A DNA stretch of 64,000 nucleotides, taken from positions 434,001 to 498,000 of the forward strand of contig NZ_KE384548.1 in NCBI RefSeq assembly GCF_000426625.1, read 5' to 3'. Below the pieces are notes generated by a model that searched no databases, was not told where the DNA came from, and saw only the letters and a program-made list of their open reading frames with translations. The stretch is from Psychrilyobacter atlanticus DSM 19335 (GTDB lineage Bacteria > Fusobacteriota > Fusobacteriia > Fusobacteriales > Fusobacteriaceae). The number at the start of each line of letters is the position of its first letter. Position 1 is the first letter of the stretch. Positions 43,212-51,426 of the stretch are shown here, piece after piece. The translations under genes were made by a program, and so were the position numbers.

Positions 43212-43400
43212 ATCTTTTATTTTATCAATACAAAAAATCAAAAGATACATCTAAAACATTGTGAGTATTTATCAGAAAAAAAGAAATTCTTTTTAGGATC
43301 TCATAACAATTTAGAGTCTGTAGTAATTACTGCTATATCAGAAGGATATGTTAATGCAAAAATTTGTTCTCATTGTTGCATGTCAATAAATTGGGACTAG
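43212..43400 (+). CDS. Ada-like mini zinc-binding protein, paralogue 2 (ATC start)
   Basis: 62 residues: IFYFINTKNQKIHLKHCEYL through GYVNAKICSHCCMS. Same IH-x3-C and CxxC(C) pattern as the proteins at 7371 and 43431. No ATG, GTG or TTG exists between the upstream stop and the conserved start of the domain. GGAGG at 43201-43205 is exactly 6 nt before ATC 43212. So either an AUC start is used or the ATG has mutated and the gene is dying. Function unknown. Confidence 0.55.
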   Translation: MFYFINTKNQKIHLKHCEYLSEKKKFFLGSHNNLESVVITAISEGYVNAKICSHCCMSINWD

Positions 43401-43430
43401 TAGTTTTAATTAAAAAATAGGGGGATTGAA

Positions 43431-43616
43431 ATGCACTATATTGACTTTTATATCGATACCAAAACACGTAAAATTCATAAAGCAAGTTGTACAAAATCAT
43501 CATATAAATCTAATATTTATTTAGGTATTTTTAGAAATTTTCATATAGCACTAATACATGCTGAGTCTAGAGGATATTTAGAGTTTTCTATTTGTGAGCA
43601 TTGTAATGTTTCTTAA
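43431..43616 (+). CDS. Ada-like mini zinc-binding protein, paralogue 3
   Basis: 61 residues with a normal ATG 6 nt after GGGGG. DFYIDTKTRKIHKASCTKSS and GYLEFSICEHCNVS carry the probable zinc ligands (His, Cys, CxxC). It lies 30 nt after paralogue 2. This proves the family is translated as a short stand-alone domain here. Compare the damaged-phosphate-sensing metal domain of Ada; the methyl-transfer function cannot be assumed. Confidence 0.7.
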   Translation: MHYIDFYIDTKTRKIHKASCTKSSYKSNIYLGIFRNFHIALIHAESRGYLEFSICEHCNVS

Positions 43617-43649
43617 AGATGTTAACTTATTTAATAAAGGAGATTAAGA

Positions 43650-43868
43650 ATGGGAAAAATAGTAATAATGTTATTAATAATAGTAATAATAGGGGGATAT
43701 CTTTGTTTGTCGGTTTATAAAAATGATGAGAGATTCTTTAGTCTGCCCTATCAGAGAAGAACAGTAAATATTTTTGGAAGAAAAATAGCTAGATTATTTT
43801 ATTTTGGGTTTGGATTTGTAATGATCATTTTTGCTTCATTTCTGATTTTTAAGATGTTAAATCAATAA
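43650..43868 (+). CDS. Small two-helix membrane protein
   Basis: 72 residues: helix about 3-20 (KIVIMLLIIVIIGGYLCLSV), a loop (KNDERFFSLPYQRRTVNIFG) and helix about 49-70. AAAGGAG precedes the ATG. Family not recognised. Confidence 0.55.
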   Translation: MGKIVIMLLIIVIIGGYLCLSVYKNDERFFSLPYQRRTVNIFGRKIARLFYFGFGFVMIIFASFLIFKMLNQ

Positions 43869-44177
43869 AAGATGAATGTTTCTAGTATTCAAGTAACAGA
43901 TAGTAGTGGTGAAATGAGGAAATCAAAATAACTGCTTTTAGTATACTAAAAAATTGACCAAACAATAAAAATATTAAATAGAAATTCCTAAGATCTAGAT
44001 TTAAAAAACTGGATTTTTTAAAAACTGCTTTAAATATGAGCCTTATGAATTATCGTTTATATGGAACTATTTTTTAAATTTTTATAAAAAATTTAAAACT
44101 TTTTCTTCACTTTCTACGACTAATTAGTATAAGTAAATGAAAATAATATTTTTCGTTTCTTTCTTTCCTTAATAGTT
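43869..44177. other. Intergenic stretch with no recognised gene
   Basis: About 310 bp before a bidirectional terminator. A weak hairpin-like repeat (TTTAAAAAACTGGATTTTTT) is present; no frame or RNA gene is recognised. Confidence 0.4.
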
Positions 44178-44230
44178 AAAATAAAACCCTCCTGACTGTG
44201 TGACTATTACAGTTAGGAGGGTTTTATTTT
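44178..44230. terminator. Strong bidirectional terminator
   Basis: AAAATAAAACCCTCCT and AGGAGGGTTTTATTTT arms plus an inner ACTGT/ACAGT stem. It serves the minus-strand oxidoreductase gene and blocks plus-strand read-through. Confidence 0.9.
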
Positions 44231-44243
44231 GTTGTTTTAATTA

Positions 44244-44966
44244 TTATGCATCTTGCTTTGTATCTGTGATTACAATCTCTCTTAAAGATACTGATTGAGG
44301 TAATTCATAAGCATATTTAATGGTCTTTGCAACATCATTTGCCGTTATATTTATAGCTCCTACTGCTTCTTTCCAAGCTTCATATCCGTTAATAATATCT
44401 TTATCTGTAGTATGTCCTAATAATTCTGTTGCTACTGCTCCTGGACAAATAGATAACACTCTTACGTTATGAGAGGACATCTCTTGTCTCGCTACTTCTG
44501 TAAGGCCTGTTACTCCATATTTTGTTGCACAATAAGCAGCATGACCACCAAATGGCTTTAATCCTGCTATTGAGGATAAATTGATTATTGTACCAAATTC
44601 TCTTTCTTTCATATCATTCATTACTATCTGCATTCCGTTCATTACACCCATTACATTTACATTTAACATAGTTTGCCATTCATTGGCATCTTGAGTTGCT
44701 AGATCCCCTAAGAGCATCATTCCAGCATTATTTATTATTAAATCCGTTTTTCCATATTTCGATTCTGCTTCTCTTATTGCATTTTCAAATTCAATTTTGT
44801 CAGTTACATCTACTTTTCTACACATTGTGTTTGGTAAGTTAAGGGCTTTCATTTTTTCCACTCTTCTTGCTAACAGTAGTGTAGGATATCCATCTTTTGA
44901 AAATTCTTTTGCTAACTCCATCCCAAATCCACTACTTGCTCCTGTTATTACTACTAATTTTTTCAT
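44244..44966 (-). CDS. Short-chain dehydrogenase/reductase (SDR)
   Basis: 240 residues, AGGAGG ahead of the ATG. NAD(P)-binding TGASSGFG, DVTD, NNAGM and the catalytic SS...YCATK (Ser, Tyr, Lys) are all present; the PGAVATE region follows. A classical SDR close to YdfG-like 3-hydroxy acid dehydrogenases. Arg34-Arg35 after the second strand (LLARR) favours NADPH. Monocistronic. Substrate not predictable. Confidence 0.9.
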   Translation of the reverse strand: MKKLVVITGASSGFGMELAKEFSKDGYPTLLLARRVEKMKALNLPNTMCRKVDVTDKIEFENAIREAESKYGKTDLIINNAGMMLLGDLATQDANEWQTMLNVNVMGVMNGMQIVMNDMKEREFGTIINLSSIAGLKPFGGHAAYCATKYGVTGLTEVARQEMSSHNVRVLSICPGAVATELLGHTTDKDIINGYEAWKEAVGAINITANDVAKTIKYAYELPQSVSLREIVITDTKQDA

Positions 44967-45136
44967 TTTATTTCCTCCTAAAGTTTTATTATGAAATTAG
45001 TATATATGTTAAACCATGGTTTAATGCAAATTTTTTTCGTTTTTATTCTTGAATCATATTTTTCTTTCAGTTTCACATGAATTTCACACTATTGTTTTAT
45101 TCTTTAGTTAAATCAAATAAATGGAGTGTGAAAATT

Positions 45137-45490
45137 GTGATAAAAAGAGAACTGAATATAAATAAAGAATTTTATGATATTAGTAAGTATATTGGGATAG
45201 TCAATCCGAATGAGGATATTTATGAAAGTTATTCTTTAAAAGAAAAATTAATAGTTTTAACTCTAAAAAGATTAATAGTTATTGAAGAAGGTATAGTTGA
45301 TATAGAATTAAATTTTTCCTCTATTACTGGTTATGATTTTTTGTGTAGTAATATCGATCCAAATAACTTATGTGTAAAACTTAAAACAGATGAAAAAATA
45401 ATCATTCTTAATTTTAAAGAAAAAAAGAAATACTTTCGTTTTATAACCAACTTGATGATAGGACTTAAAAATCAAAAGCACTTAAATTAA
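45137..45490 (+). CDS. Small PH-like domain protein, unknown
   Basis: 117 residues from GTG 45137, with GGAGTG about 9 nt ahead; the longer frame from 45077 has no ribosome-binding site. ESYSLKEKLIVLTLKRLIVI, ELNFSSITGYDF and EKIIILNFKEKKKYFRF give the strand pattern of bacterial PH-like (YokE/bPH) domains. No membrane segment. Function unknown. Confidence 0.5.
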   Translation: MIKRELNINKEFYDISKYIGIVNPNEDIYESYSLKEKLIVLTLKRLIVIEEGIVDIELNFSSITGYDFLCSNIDPNNLCVKLKTDEKIIILNFKEKKKYFRFITNLMIGLKNQKHLN

Positions 45491-45599
45491 TTTGCTTGTA
45501 ATTGGGCTCTAAAGAGTCTTAGTTGACACCAGAATTCTTTTGGTTGTAAAACAAAAAATAAATACATCGGGAAGATCCCTTGAAAAGGAGACAAATAAA

Positions 45600-45770
45600 A
45601 TAGAATTTAAAGAAGAAAAATTAATAGACTACATTATAACAGAATACACACTCGAAGAAATTAATGAAGCTAAAAAAAAAGCTATGAAAGATGAAGAGAG
45701 AAGAGCATTTGTTTTGATGCATAGAGGAAATGCTTTAATAGGTTATTTAATATGTCATGGATATCTATGA
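45600..45770 (+). CDS. Small hypothetical protein, start uncertain (possible ATA)
   Basis: The frame is open from 45540 (TTG, no ribosome-binding site). AAGGAG at 45585-45590 lies 9 nt before an in-frame ATA at 45600, giving 56 residues: IEFKEEKLIDYIITEYTLEE and a hydrophobic C-terminus MHRGNALIGYLICHGYL. The composition looks coding. No family recognised. Confidence 0.45.
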   Translation: MEFKEEKLIDYIITEYTLEEINEAKKKAMKDEERRAFVLMHRGNALIGYLICHGYL

Positions 45771-45802
45771 GTATTTTTGTAAAAAATATGGGTATTTATA
45801 AA

Positions 45803-45845
45803 AAAATCCCCCTGAGTTTATTTCTCAGAGGGGCTTTTTTATTTT
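45803..45845 (+). terminator. Intrinsic terminator
   Basis: CCCC-CTGAG and CTCAG-A-GGGG with a T run. Confidence 0.85.
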
Positions 45846-46065
45846 TCATTATCTTTCCAGAATAGATATTAACCTCTCCCTTCTCTCTAGTACTGTATAA
45901 TTTTCGTTTTATTCATTGCTTCTAAAAATTGCTTTTTCAAACCCACTATATCATTTTTTTCGACTTAAAAAAAAGTTAAAAAAAAATGCAACTTTTTTTT
46001 TAAAATTGACTCTATGTTAGTGTAGAAGAAAAAAATAAAATTTTAAAATAAAGGAGTGAGAAATT

Positions 46066-47025
46066 ATGTGGAAGTTTTTAACAGATACTATTTGGGCTAA
46101 ATTAATTGAAGGGATATTAGGATTATCGTTGGAAAGCAGAGTAGGAGAGGTTGCTTGGTATTTTTTACATGCAGCTAGTACTATCTTAATATTATTAGGG
46201 TTAGGGATATTTATTATATCTATATTAAGGACTTTTATATCAACGGAAAAAATTAAAAAGTTTATTGAATCGCACAAAGGTATAAAATCAAATGTCATGG
46301 CATCAGTACTTGGAGTAATTACACCGTTTTGTTCGTGCTCTAGTGTTCCTATCTTTATAGGATTTATAGAAGCAGGTATACCAACTGGAGTAGTATTTTC
46401 ATTCTTAATAACTTCACCAATAGTAAATGAAGCAGCATTTTTAATATTGATGACTATCTTTGGATGGAAGGTCGCTACTATATATGCAATATCAGGAATA
46501 GTTATAGGTGTCTTAGGTGGTATGCTGATAGGTAAATTAAAGATGGAAAAGTATATCGAAGGTTATATCTATAAGATGCACTTAGAAGGTAAAAAAGAAA
46601 AAATATATAGGGGTAGAGAAAGGCTTACTTATGCATGGAAAGAAACTAAAGATGTAGTAATAAAATTAATTCCTTATATGATAGTAGGTATAGGCATAGG
46701 AGCATTTATCCATGGATGGGTACCAACAGATTTATTATCAAAGTATGGGGGAAAAGATAATTTCTTTGCAGTGCCAATCGCAACATTAGTTGCAATCCCT
46801 CTATATACAGATGCAGCAGGAATTATTCCGGTAGCAGAAGCGTTAATAACAAAGGGAGTAGGAATAGGAACAACTATGGCATTTATGATGGCAGCAGTAG
46901 CATTATCACTTCCAGAGATGTTACTTTTAAAAAAAGTAATAAAATTACCATTAATAGCAACATTTGTAGGAATAGTAGGAACAGGAATCATAGCTGTGGG
47001 ATATTTATTTAACTATATTGCTTAA
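46066..47025 (+). CDS. DUF318/ArsP-type permease
   Basis: 319 residues, AAAGGAGTGAG ahead of the ATG. About eight helices and the family motif TPFCSCSSVPIFIGF at the end of the first half, with SPIVNEAAF and PLYTDAAGIIPVAEALI. This is the PF03773 permease family (ArsP/YraQ-like). The conserved cysteine cluster suggests handling of a thiol-reactive metalloid or metal. The next gene encodes a small Cys-rich protein and then a SigZ-type sigma factor, a combination that suggests metal or redox stress. Confidence 0.85.
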   Translation: MWKFLTDTIWAKLIEGILGLSLESRVGEVAWYFLHAASTILILLGLGIFIISILRTFISTEKIKKFIESHKGIKSNVMASVLGVITPFCSCSSVPIFIGFIEAGIPTGVVFSFLITSPIVNEAAFLILMTIFGWKVATIYAISGIVIGVLGGMLIGKLKMEKYIEGYIYKMHLEGKKEKIYRGRERLTYAWKETKDVVIKLIPYMIVGIGIGAFIHGWVPTDLLSKYGGKDNFFAVPIATLVAIPLYTDAAGIIPVAEALITKGVGIGTTMAFMMAAVALSLPEMLLLKKVIKLPLIATFVGIVGTGIIAVGYLFNYIA

Positions 47026-47062
47026 AGTATAATGTTAAATTTTTAAAATAAAGGAGGAAAAT

Positions 47063-47260
47063 ATGGGATTATTAGGAAAACTTTTAAAAAAAGAGGAAAA
47101 GAGTAAAGGTGGATGTTGTTCATTTAATTTAGAGGATGAGATAGCTAAGGTTGATTCTAAAGACATAAAAAAAGAGAAAGAAAGCTCGTGCTGTGATTTT
47201 GATTTAGATGCAGAAATTAATAAAGCAAAGAATCAAAAGAAAAATTCTTGTTGTGGGTAA
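47063..47260 (+). CDS. Small protein with repeated CC motifs
   Basis: 65 residues, AAAGGAGG ahead. It has GGCCSFNLEDEIAKVDSKD, SSCCDFDLDAEINKAKNQ and a final NSCCG, so three Cys-Cys pairs with two SCC-F-L--EI repeats. It follows the permease by 37 nt. A metal or metalloid chaperone for the permease is a reasonable inference; the family has no function known to me. Confidence 0.7.
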   Translation: MGLLGKLLKKEEKSKGGCCSFNLEDEIAKVDSKDIKKEKESSCCDFDLDAEINKAKNQKKNSCCG

Positions 47261-47278
47261 AAGATTTTAATGAGATTA

Positions 47279-47315
47279 AAAAAAGTAGTGATCCTTAAAC
47301 AGATCACTACTTTTT
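47279..47315 (+). terminator. Intrinsic terminator
   Basis: AAAAGTAGTGATC and GATCACTACTTTT with an 8-nt loop and a T run. Confidence 0.9.
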
Positions 47316-47453
47316 CAGTTTTTATTTTTTAGTTATAATGCTATTATGTATTTATTAATAGCTGTAGTAACATATCTATATAGTATAAAATATAGATTCT
47401 TTAAAAGATATTTTTTAGTTGATATTATAGATTACAAAGGAGAGATTATACAA

Positions 47454-47989
47454 ATGGAGAAAAAATTATTAGAAACATGGGAAGAACTTAATAACCATTT
47501 ATTATTTTTTATAAGAAAAAGAATTAAAAATAAAGAAGATGCGGAAGATATCCTCCAGGATGTCTATATTAAACTACATAAAAATATTGATAGTTTAAAT
47601 GATGAAAAAAAATAATTTCTTGGATATATCAGATAACAAGAAATACCATAAATGAGTGTTATAGGAAGTGTTATAGAATTAAACAAGTGGGGTTTGAAGA
47701 CTGCCATATAGAGATGACTCAAGAGGAAGAGGAAAATTTAAATGACGAAATATTAGTGAGTATGAAAAAATTTATAGAAGAACTCCCGGAAGATTCAAAA
47801 AAATTAATTGAATTATATGAGTTTGAAGATATGAGCCATAAAGAGATTAGTAAAAAATTAGAGATCAAAGAAAATACATCTAAATCCAGATTAAAAAGAG
47901 CAAAAGAAAAGTTGAAAAATCAATTGGATGAATGCTGTCTTTTTCAAATAGACAAATTTGGAAACGTTTTGGATTATACAAAAAAATAA
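47454..47989 (+). pseudogene. SigZ-type ECF sigma factor, frame broken at an A8 run
   Basis: From ATG 47454 (AAGGAG ahead) the first frame encodes sigma region 2 (LLFFIRKRIKNKEDAEDILQ then DVYIKLHKNID) and stops at TAA 47613 after an A8 run. The -1 frame continues at once: ISWIYQITRNTINECYRKCY, then region 4 (PEDSKKLIELYEFEDMSHKE then ISKKLEIKENTSKSRLKRA) and the family's end DECCLFQIDKFGNVLDY. One extra A or a -1 slip on A-AAA-AAA restores a full protein of about 178 residues. It may be a real mutation, a sequencing error or programmed slippage. Confidence 0.75.
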
Positions 47990-47999
47990 AAAGAGATAT

Positions 48000-48471
48000 A
48001 AAATGACGGTGGAAACTCAATACTTTTTTTAGAATATTGAAACTTTTTTAGCTAAACGGTGTAGATAGTAGGAATAGCCCTGTAACTGCTATACTTTATA
48101 TGAAAAAAGGACTCTTTTAGAGTCCAATTTCTTGAGAACTTTTCAAAACTATATAAAACATTTTTTCACGTTAGGGAATGCTTTATAAGATTCGCTTAAA
48201 AGAACTTAGCTAATTTTTTTACATTTAATTTTTTAATGAGATTAATAATACAAGTAGTAATAATGTTGAAAATTATATAAGATTAAATAAAATAAATTTT
48301 AGTATTAACTCCACAAAATACTATCATTATTAATTTATTCTAATTACTTGCAAACAATTGGCCTTACAGTAAAATAAAAAAATTAGCTTGTGTTTGATTT
48401 CAATTATATCTTTTTACATATTTCACCTCCTTGTGTTATATTTATGTACTAGCACGATAAAAAATACGACA
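48000..48471. other. Intergenic stretch
   Basis: About 470 bp between the sigma factor and asrC. A hairpin GGACTC-TTTTA-GAGTCC sits at 48112-48128, possibly a terminator. On the minus strand, CAAGGAGGTGAAATATG is followed at once by a stop codon, perhaps the stub of a lost gene. Nothing else is recognised. Confidence 0.4.
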
Positions 48472-49506
48472 TTAATAACTAAGACCTCTACTAGGGTGAC
48501 TAGAAAGTGGTTTTACATTAATATTTGCTCTATATTCTGTTTCTGCCCACATTATTCTTTGAGCAACTTCAGCTTCAGGATTTAATTTTATATCTTTTAA
48601 AATTAGATCTTTAAATTTATCATATCCAGCTCTATCTATTAGATGACCTCCATGTAAATATTGAGGTTTATTTTCTAATATATTTGCCGAGAATTTTTGC
48701 CAATTTTTAATAACACCGATAACAACTTCTTCTGTTACCCAATTTAAAAATATTTTTCCCATTCTAGGATATTGTTTACCAGTTCTTCCACCAATAGTTA
48801 CTCTAAATAGTTTTTCTTCTGGTCTTACCCATGCTGATGTAGGACATGCTTCTACACATTCACCACATCCAACACAACAACAGTTATCTTTAACTGCTTT
48901 ATGGTTTTCACCAGATAAAACTCTCGTTGCATGAGATTTACATACTTTGACACATCTTCCGCATCCAATACACCTTTCTTTGTTGAATATAGGTTTTGTT
49001 ACACCAATAATTCCAAAGTCATTAAAATGTCCTTTAGCACAATCATTTGGACATCCTGATAACGCCATTTTAATATGGTAATGACTAGGAAATATTTCTT
49101 TTTCTAATTTTTTTGATAAATTTTGTGTATTATAATTTGCTTTAATACAATGAGCTCCGCCTATACAAGCCATAATATTTCTAGCTCCAATAGTTGGATA
49201 TCCAGCAGAATTTACTTCCATATCGATATTACATGCGTCAACTTCAACAGCTTTAATATATTCATCTAGATATTCATTTACATTTTCTATATCTTTATAT
49301 TTGATACCAGGAATATTTAAAGTTTGTCTCATCCCTGGGTGAAAAGATCCATTACCCCAAGTCAATGCAATATGTTGAACAGAACTTAAATATTTTGCAT
49401 CTATAAGCCCTCCCGGGACTCTCATTTGTAACATAAATTCACCTGGAATTTTTGATTGTCTAAAACAATTTAATTTTAATTTAGTAATATCTATATCATG
49501 ATTCAT
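48472..49506 (-). CDS. asrC: Anaerobic sulfite reductase subunit C
   Basis: 344 residues, GGAGG ahead of the ATG. Catalytic subunit with the sirohaem and 4Fe-4S ligands CIGGAHC (Cx5C) and GCPNDC (Cx3C), and an inserted ferredoxin domain with CIGCGRCVKVC and CVGCGECVEAC. It reduces sulfite to sulfide in the cytoplasm together with AsrA and AsrB. 15 nt after asrB in the operon asrA-asrB-asrC. Length is close to the family norm. Confidence 0.95.
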   Translation of the reverse strand: MNHDIDITKLKLNCFRQSKIPGEFMLQMRVPGGLIDAKYLSSVQHIALTWGNGSFHPGMRQTLNIPGIKYKDIENVNEYLDEYIKAVEVDACNIDMEVNSAGYPTIGARNIMACIGGAHCIKANYNTQNLSKKLEKEIFPSHYHIKMALSGCPNDCAKGHFNDFGIIGVTKPIFNKERCIGCGRCVKVCKSHATRVLSGENHKAVKDNCCCVGCGECVEACPTSAWVRPEEKLFRVTIGGRTGKQYPRMGKIFLNWVTEEVVIGVIKNWQKFSANILENKPQYLHGGHLIDRAGYDKFKDLILKDIKLNPEAEVAQRIMWAETEYRANINVKPLSSHPSRGLSY

Positions 49507-49521
49507 ATTTATTTGACCTCC

Positions 49522-50340
49522 TTAATCGATTAAGTATTTACCTTTAGTATAGTTAAATACTGGTCCATCTAAACAGACGTATGTTTCATCAACTCTACAA
49601 TGACCACACTTTCCAACTGCACAAGACATTTTTCTTTCAAATGAAAGCCAAATTTGCTCTTCAGGAACCCCCATTTTAACAAATTCTTTTGCACTAAATT
49701 CCATCATTTTTGGAGGTCCTACTATTACTATTTCAACATTAGATAGATCAGATAGATCTAATTTTGAAAAATGTTCTGTAACTAATCCACTAGAAAGACC
49801 TAAAGAACAGTTTCCATCTTTACACATTTCATCAACTGTAGTTATGATATTTGATTTTTTTTCCCAACTAGAAATATCATCTTCAAATAAAATACATTCT
49901 TCATTTTTAAAACCTAAGATAACTTCCATATTTTTAACAGATTCAAAGTTGTTATTTACTGCATTAATCATAGATCTTACTGGTCCACATCCAGACCCAC
50001 CAGCTACAACAATTAGATTTTTATTTCTATAGTTTTCATCAAATGGAAATCCATTTCCATATGGACCTCTCATAAATATTTCATCACCAGGTTTTAATTC
50101 AAATAAAACATTAGTAACTAGTCCAACTTTTCTAATTAAAAATTCAATCCATCCTTCCTCAGCATTAAATTCTGTGATAGAAATAGGAGCTTCTCCTATT
50201 TTAGGGATTGAAATTTGTATAAATTGTCCATAATTAATCTTTTCTATTTCATCAAATTCTACTCTAAACAGCCATTCTATTGCTGTTAATTTTTTTACTA
50301 TTAATATCTTGTATGGTTTAGGTTCTAGTATATTATCCAT
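49522..50340 (-). CDS. asrB: Anaerobic sulfite reductase subunit B
   Basis: 272 residues from ATG 50340, with GAGGAGG 6 nt ahead; the ATG at 50355 would overlap that site. A ferredoxin-reductase-like flavoprotein: FIQISIPKIGEAPISI for FAD, VAGGSGCGPVRSMI for NAD(P)H, and a C-terminal 2Fe-2S cluster (CAVGKCGHCRVDETYVC). It passes electrons from NADH to AsrA/AsrC. Its start overlaps the end of asrA by 8 nt, showing translational coupling. Confidence 0.93.
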   Translation of the reverse strand: MDNILEPKPYKILIVKKLTAIEWLFRVEFDEIEKINYGQFIQISIPKIGEAPISITEFNAEEGWIEFLIRKVGLVTNVLFELKPGDEIFMRGPYGNGFPFDENYRNKNLIVVAGGSGCGPVRSMINAVNNNFESVKNMEVILGFKNEECILFEDDISSWEKKSNIITTVDEMCKDGNCSLGLSSGLVTEHFSKLDLSDLSNVEIVIVGPPKMMEFSAKEFVKMGVPEEQIWLSFERKMSCAVGKCGHCRVDETYVCLDGPVFNYTKGKYLID

Positions 50341-51373
50341 TGATATCCTCCTCATTTAATTTATCTACTTCAACACTTAATTTATTTACAAGTGTAGAAA
50401 AAGATATGAATGCTGGGCAATGGTCACTACATCTACCACAACCTACGCACATATGTTCCCCTCCAAATCTTTTAGCATGATCATGAATTTTATGCATAGT
50501 TTTAAATCTTAATCTTTCACCAGCACTAGGTCTAAACGAATGACCACCAGCCATATCAGTATATCCATCAATATGACACGAAGCATTGATTCGTCTTCTT
50601 TCACCAGCATTACTATCTGGAGTATACGACATATCGTACGAAGTATAGCAAGTACATGTAGAGCAGGCTATAGTACAGCTACCACACTTAATACATCTTT
50701 TATCATACTCTTTCCATAGATCTAAATCTTTAACTTTAGCTTGAACATCTTTATTAGAAATCATTGGAATTTTTACCGATATTAAGTTCTCTTCTACTAC
50801 AGGAACATGGTAAGTGATTTGACTTCCGTCAAAAATTTCTGTTAATGATGGATCTTTGATATCTACTTTAATTTCTTCTCCAAGTTGTATTCCAAATATA
50901 TATTCATCATCATTTACAATGTTACTTTTCATAGAAGCACAGAAGCATGTATCCCATCCTTTAGAAGGGCACTCCATTAAAGCAAAACTTATATTTTCTC
51001 TTATTCCTGCATAAAATGAATCTACAAATCCTCCATTTTTTAAATAAATATCATCAAATCTTTTGATAGCATTTATGTCGCAAGCTCTTACAAACATAAG
51101 TATAGGTTTTTTAGCTATTTTTTTAGCTCTGTATTCATTATCTGTAAAATAAAATAAAGTTTCAGTGATAGGACTCAATACTTCTTTAGCAGCATAGTTA
51201 GATTTTTCGTTAAAAACAATTTCATCACTAGAATTTATAACATCATATTTGATGATATCGGTATCGCAAAACCTCCCCTGTTTTGGGGACCTTTTAGGTG
51301 CGTATATAGTATAGATTTCCTTTAGCTTATCAAATGAATTTGAAAAGCTTTTTTTAGTTAATTTTAAACTCAT
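50333..51373 (-). CDS. asrA: Anaerobic sulfite reductase subunit A
   Basis: 346 residues, GAGGAGG ahead of the ATG. Ferredoxin-like electron carrier with two 4Fe-4S motifs, CIKCGSCTIACSTC and CVGCGRCSDHCP, near the C-terminus; the N-terminal domain belongs to the 4Fe-4S dicluster hydrogenase/reductase group. First gene of asrABC; the upstream CFA synthase gene ends about 50 nt away on the same strand and may share the transcript. Confidence 0.93.
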   Translation of the reverse strand: MSLKLTKKSFSNSFDKLKEIYTIYAPKRSPKQGRFCDTDIIKYDVINSSDEIVFNEKSNYAAKEVLSPITETLFYFTDNEYRAKKIAKKPILMFVRACDINAIKRFDDIYLKNGGFVDSFYAGIRENISFALMECPSKGWDTCFCASMKSNIVNDDEYIFGIQLGEEIKVDIKDPSLTEIFDGSQITYHVPVVEENLISVKIPMISNKDVQAKVKDLDLWKEYDKRCIKCGSCTIACSTCTCYTSYDMSYTPDSNAGERRRINASCHIDGYTDMAGGHSFRPSAGERLRFKTMHKIHDHAKRFGGEHMCVGCGRCSDHCPAFISFSTLVNKLSVEVDKLNEEDING

Positions 51374-51426
51374 ATCTTCCTCCTCACATTTAATTTTTCT
51401 ACATCTTTAATTAATAACTTTAAAAT

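Noticed and set aside
48388-48585. 65-codon plus-strand frame overlapping the end of asrC
   Set aside because: Most of it is the complement of asrC; no ribosome-binding site or family.
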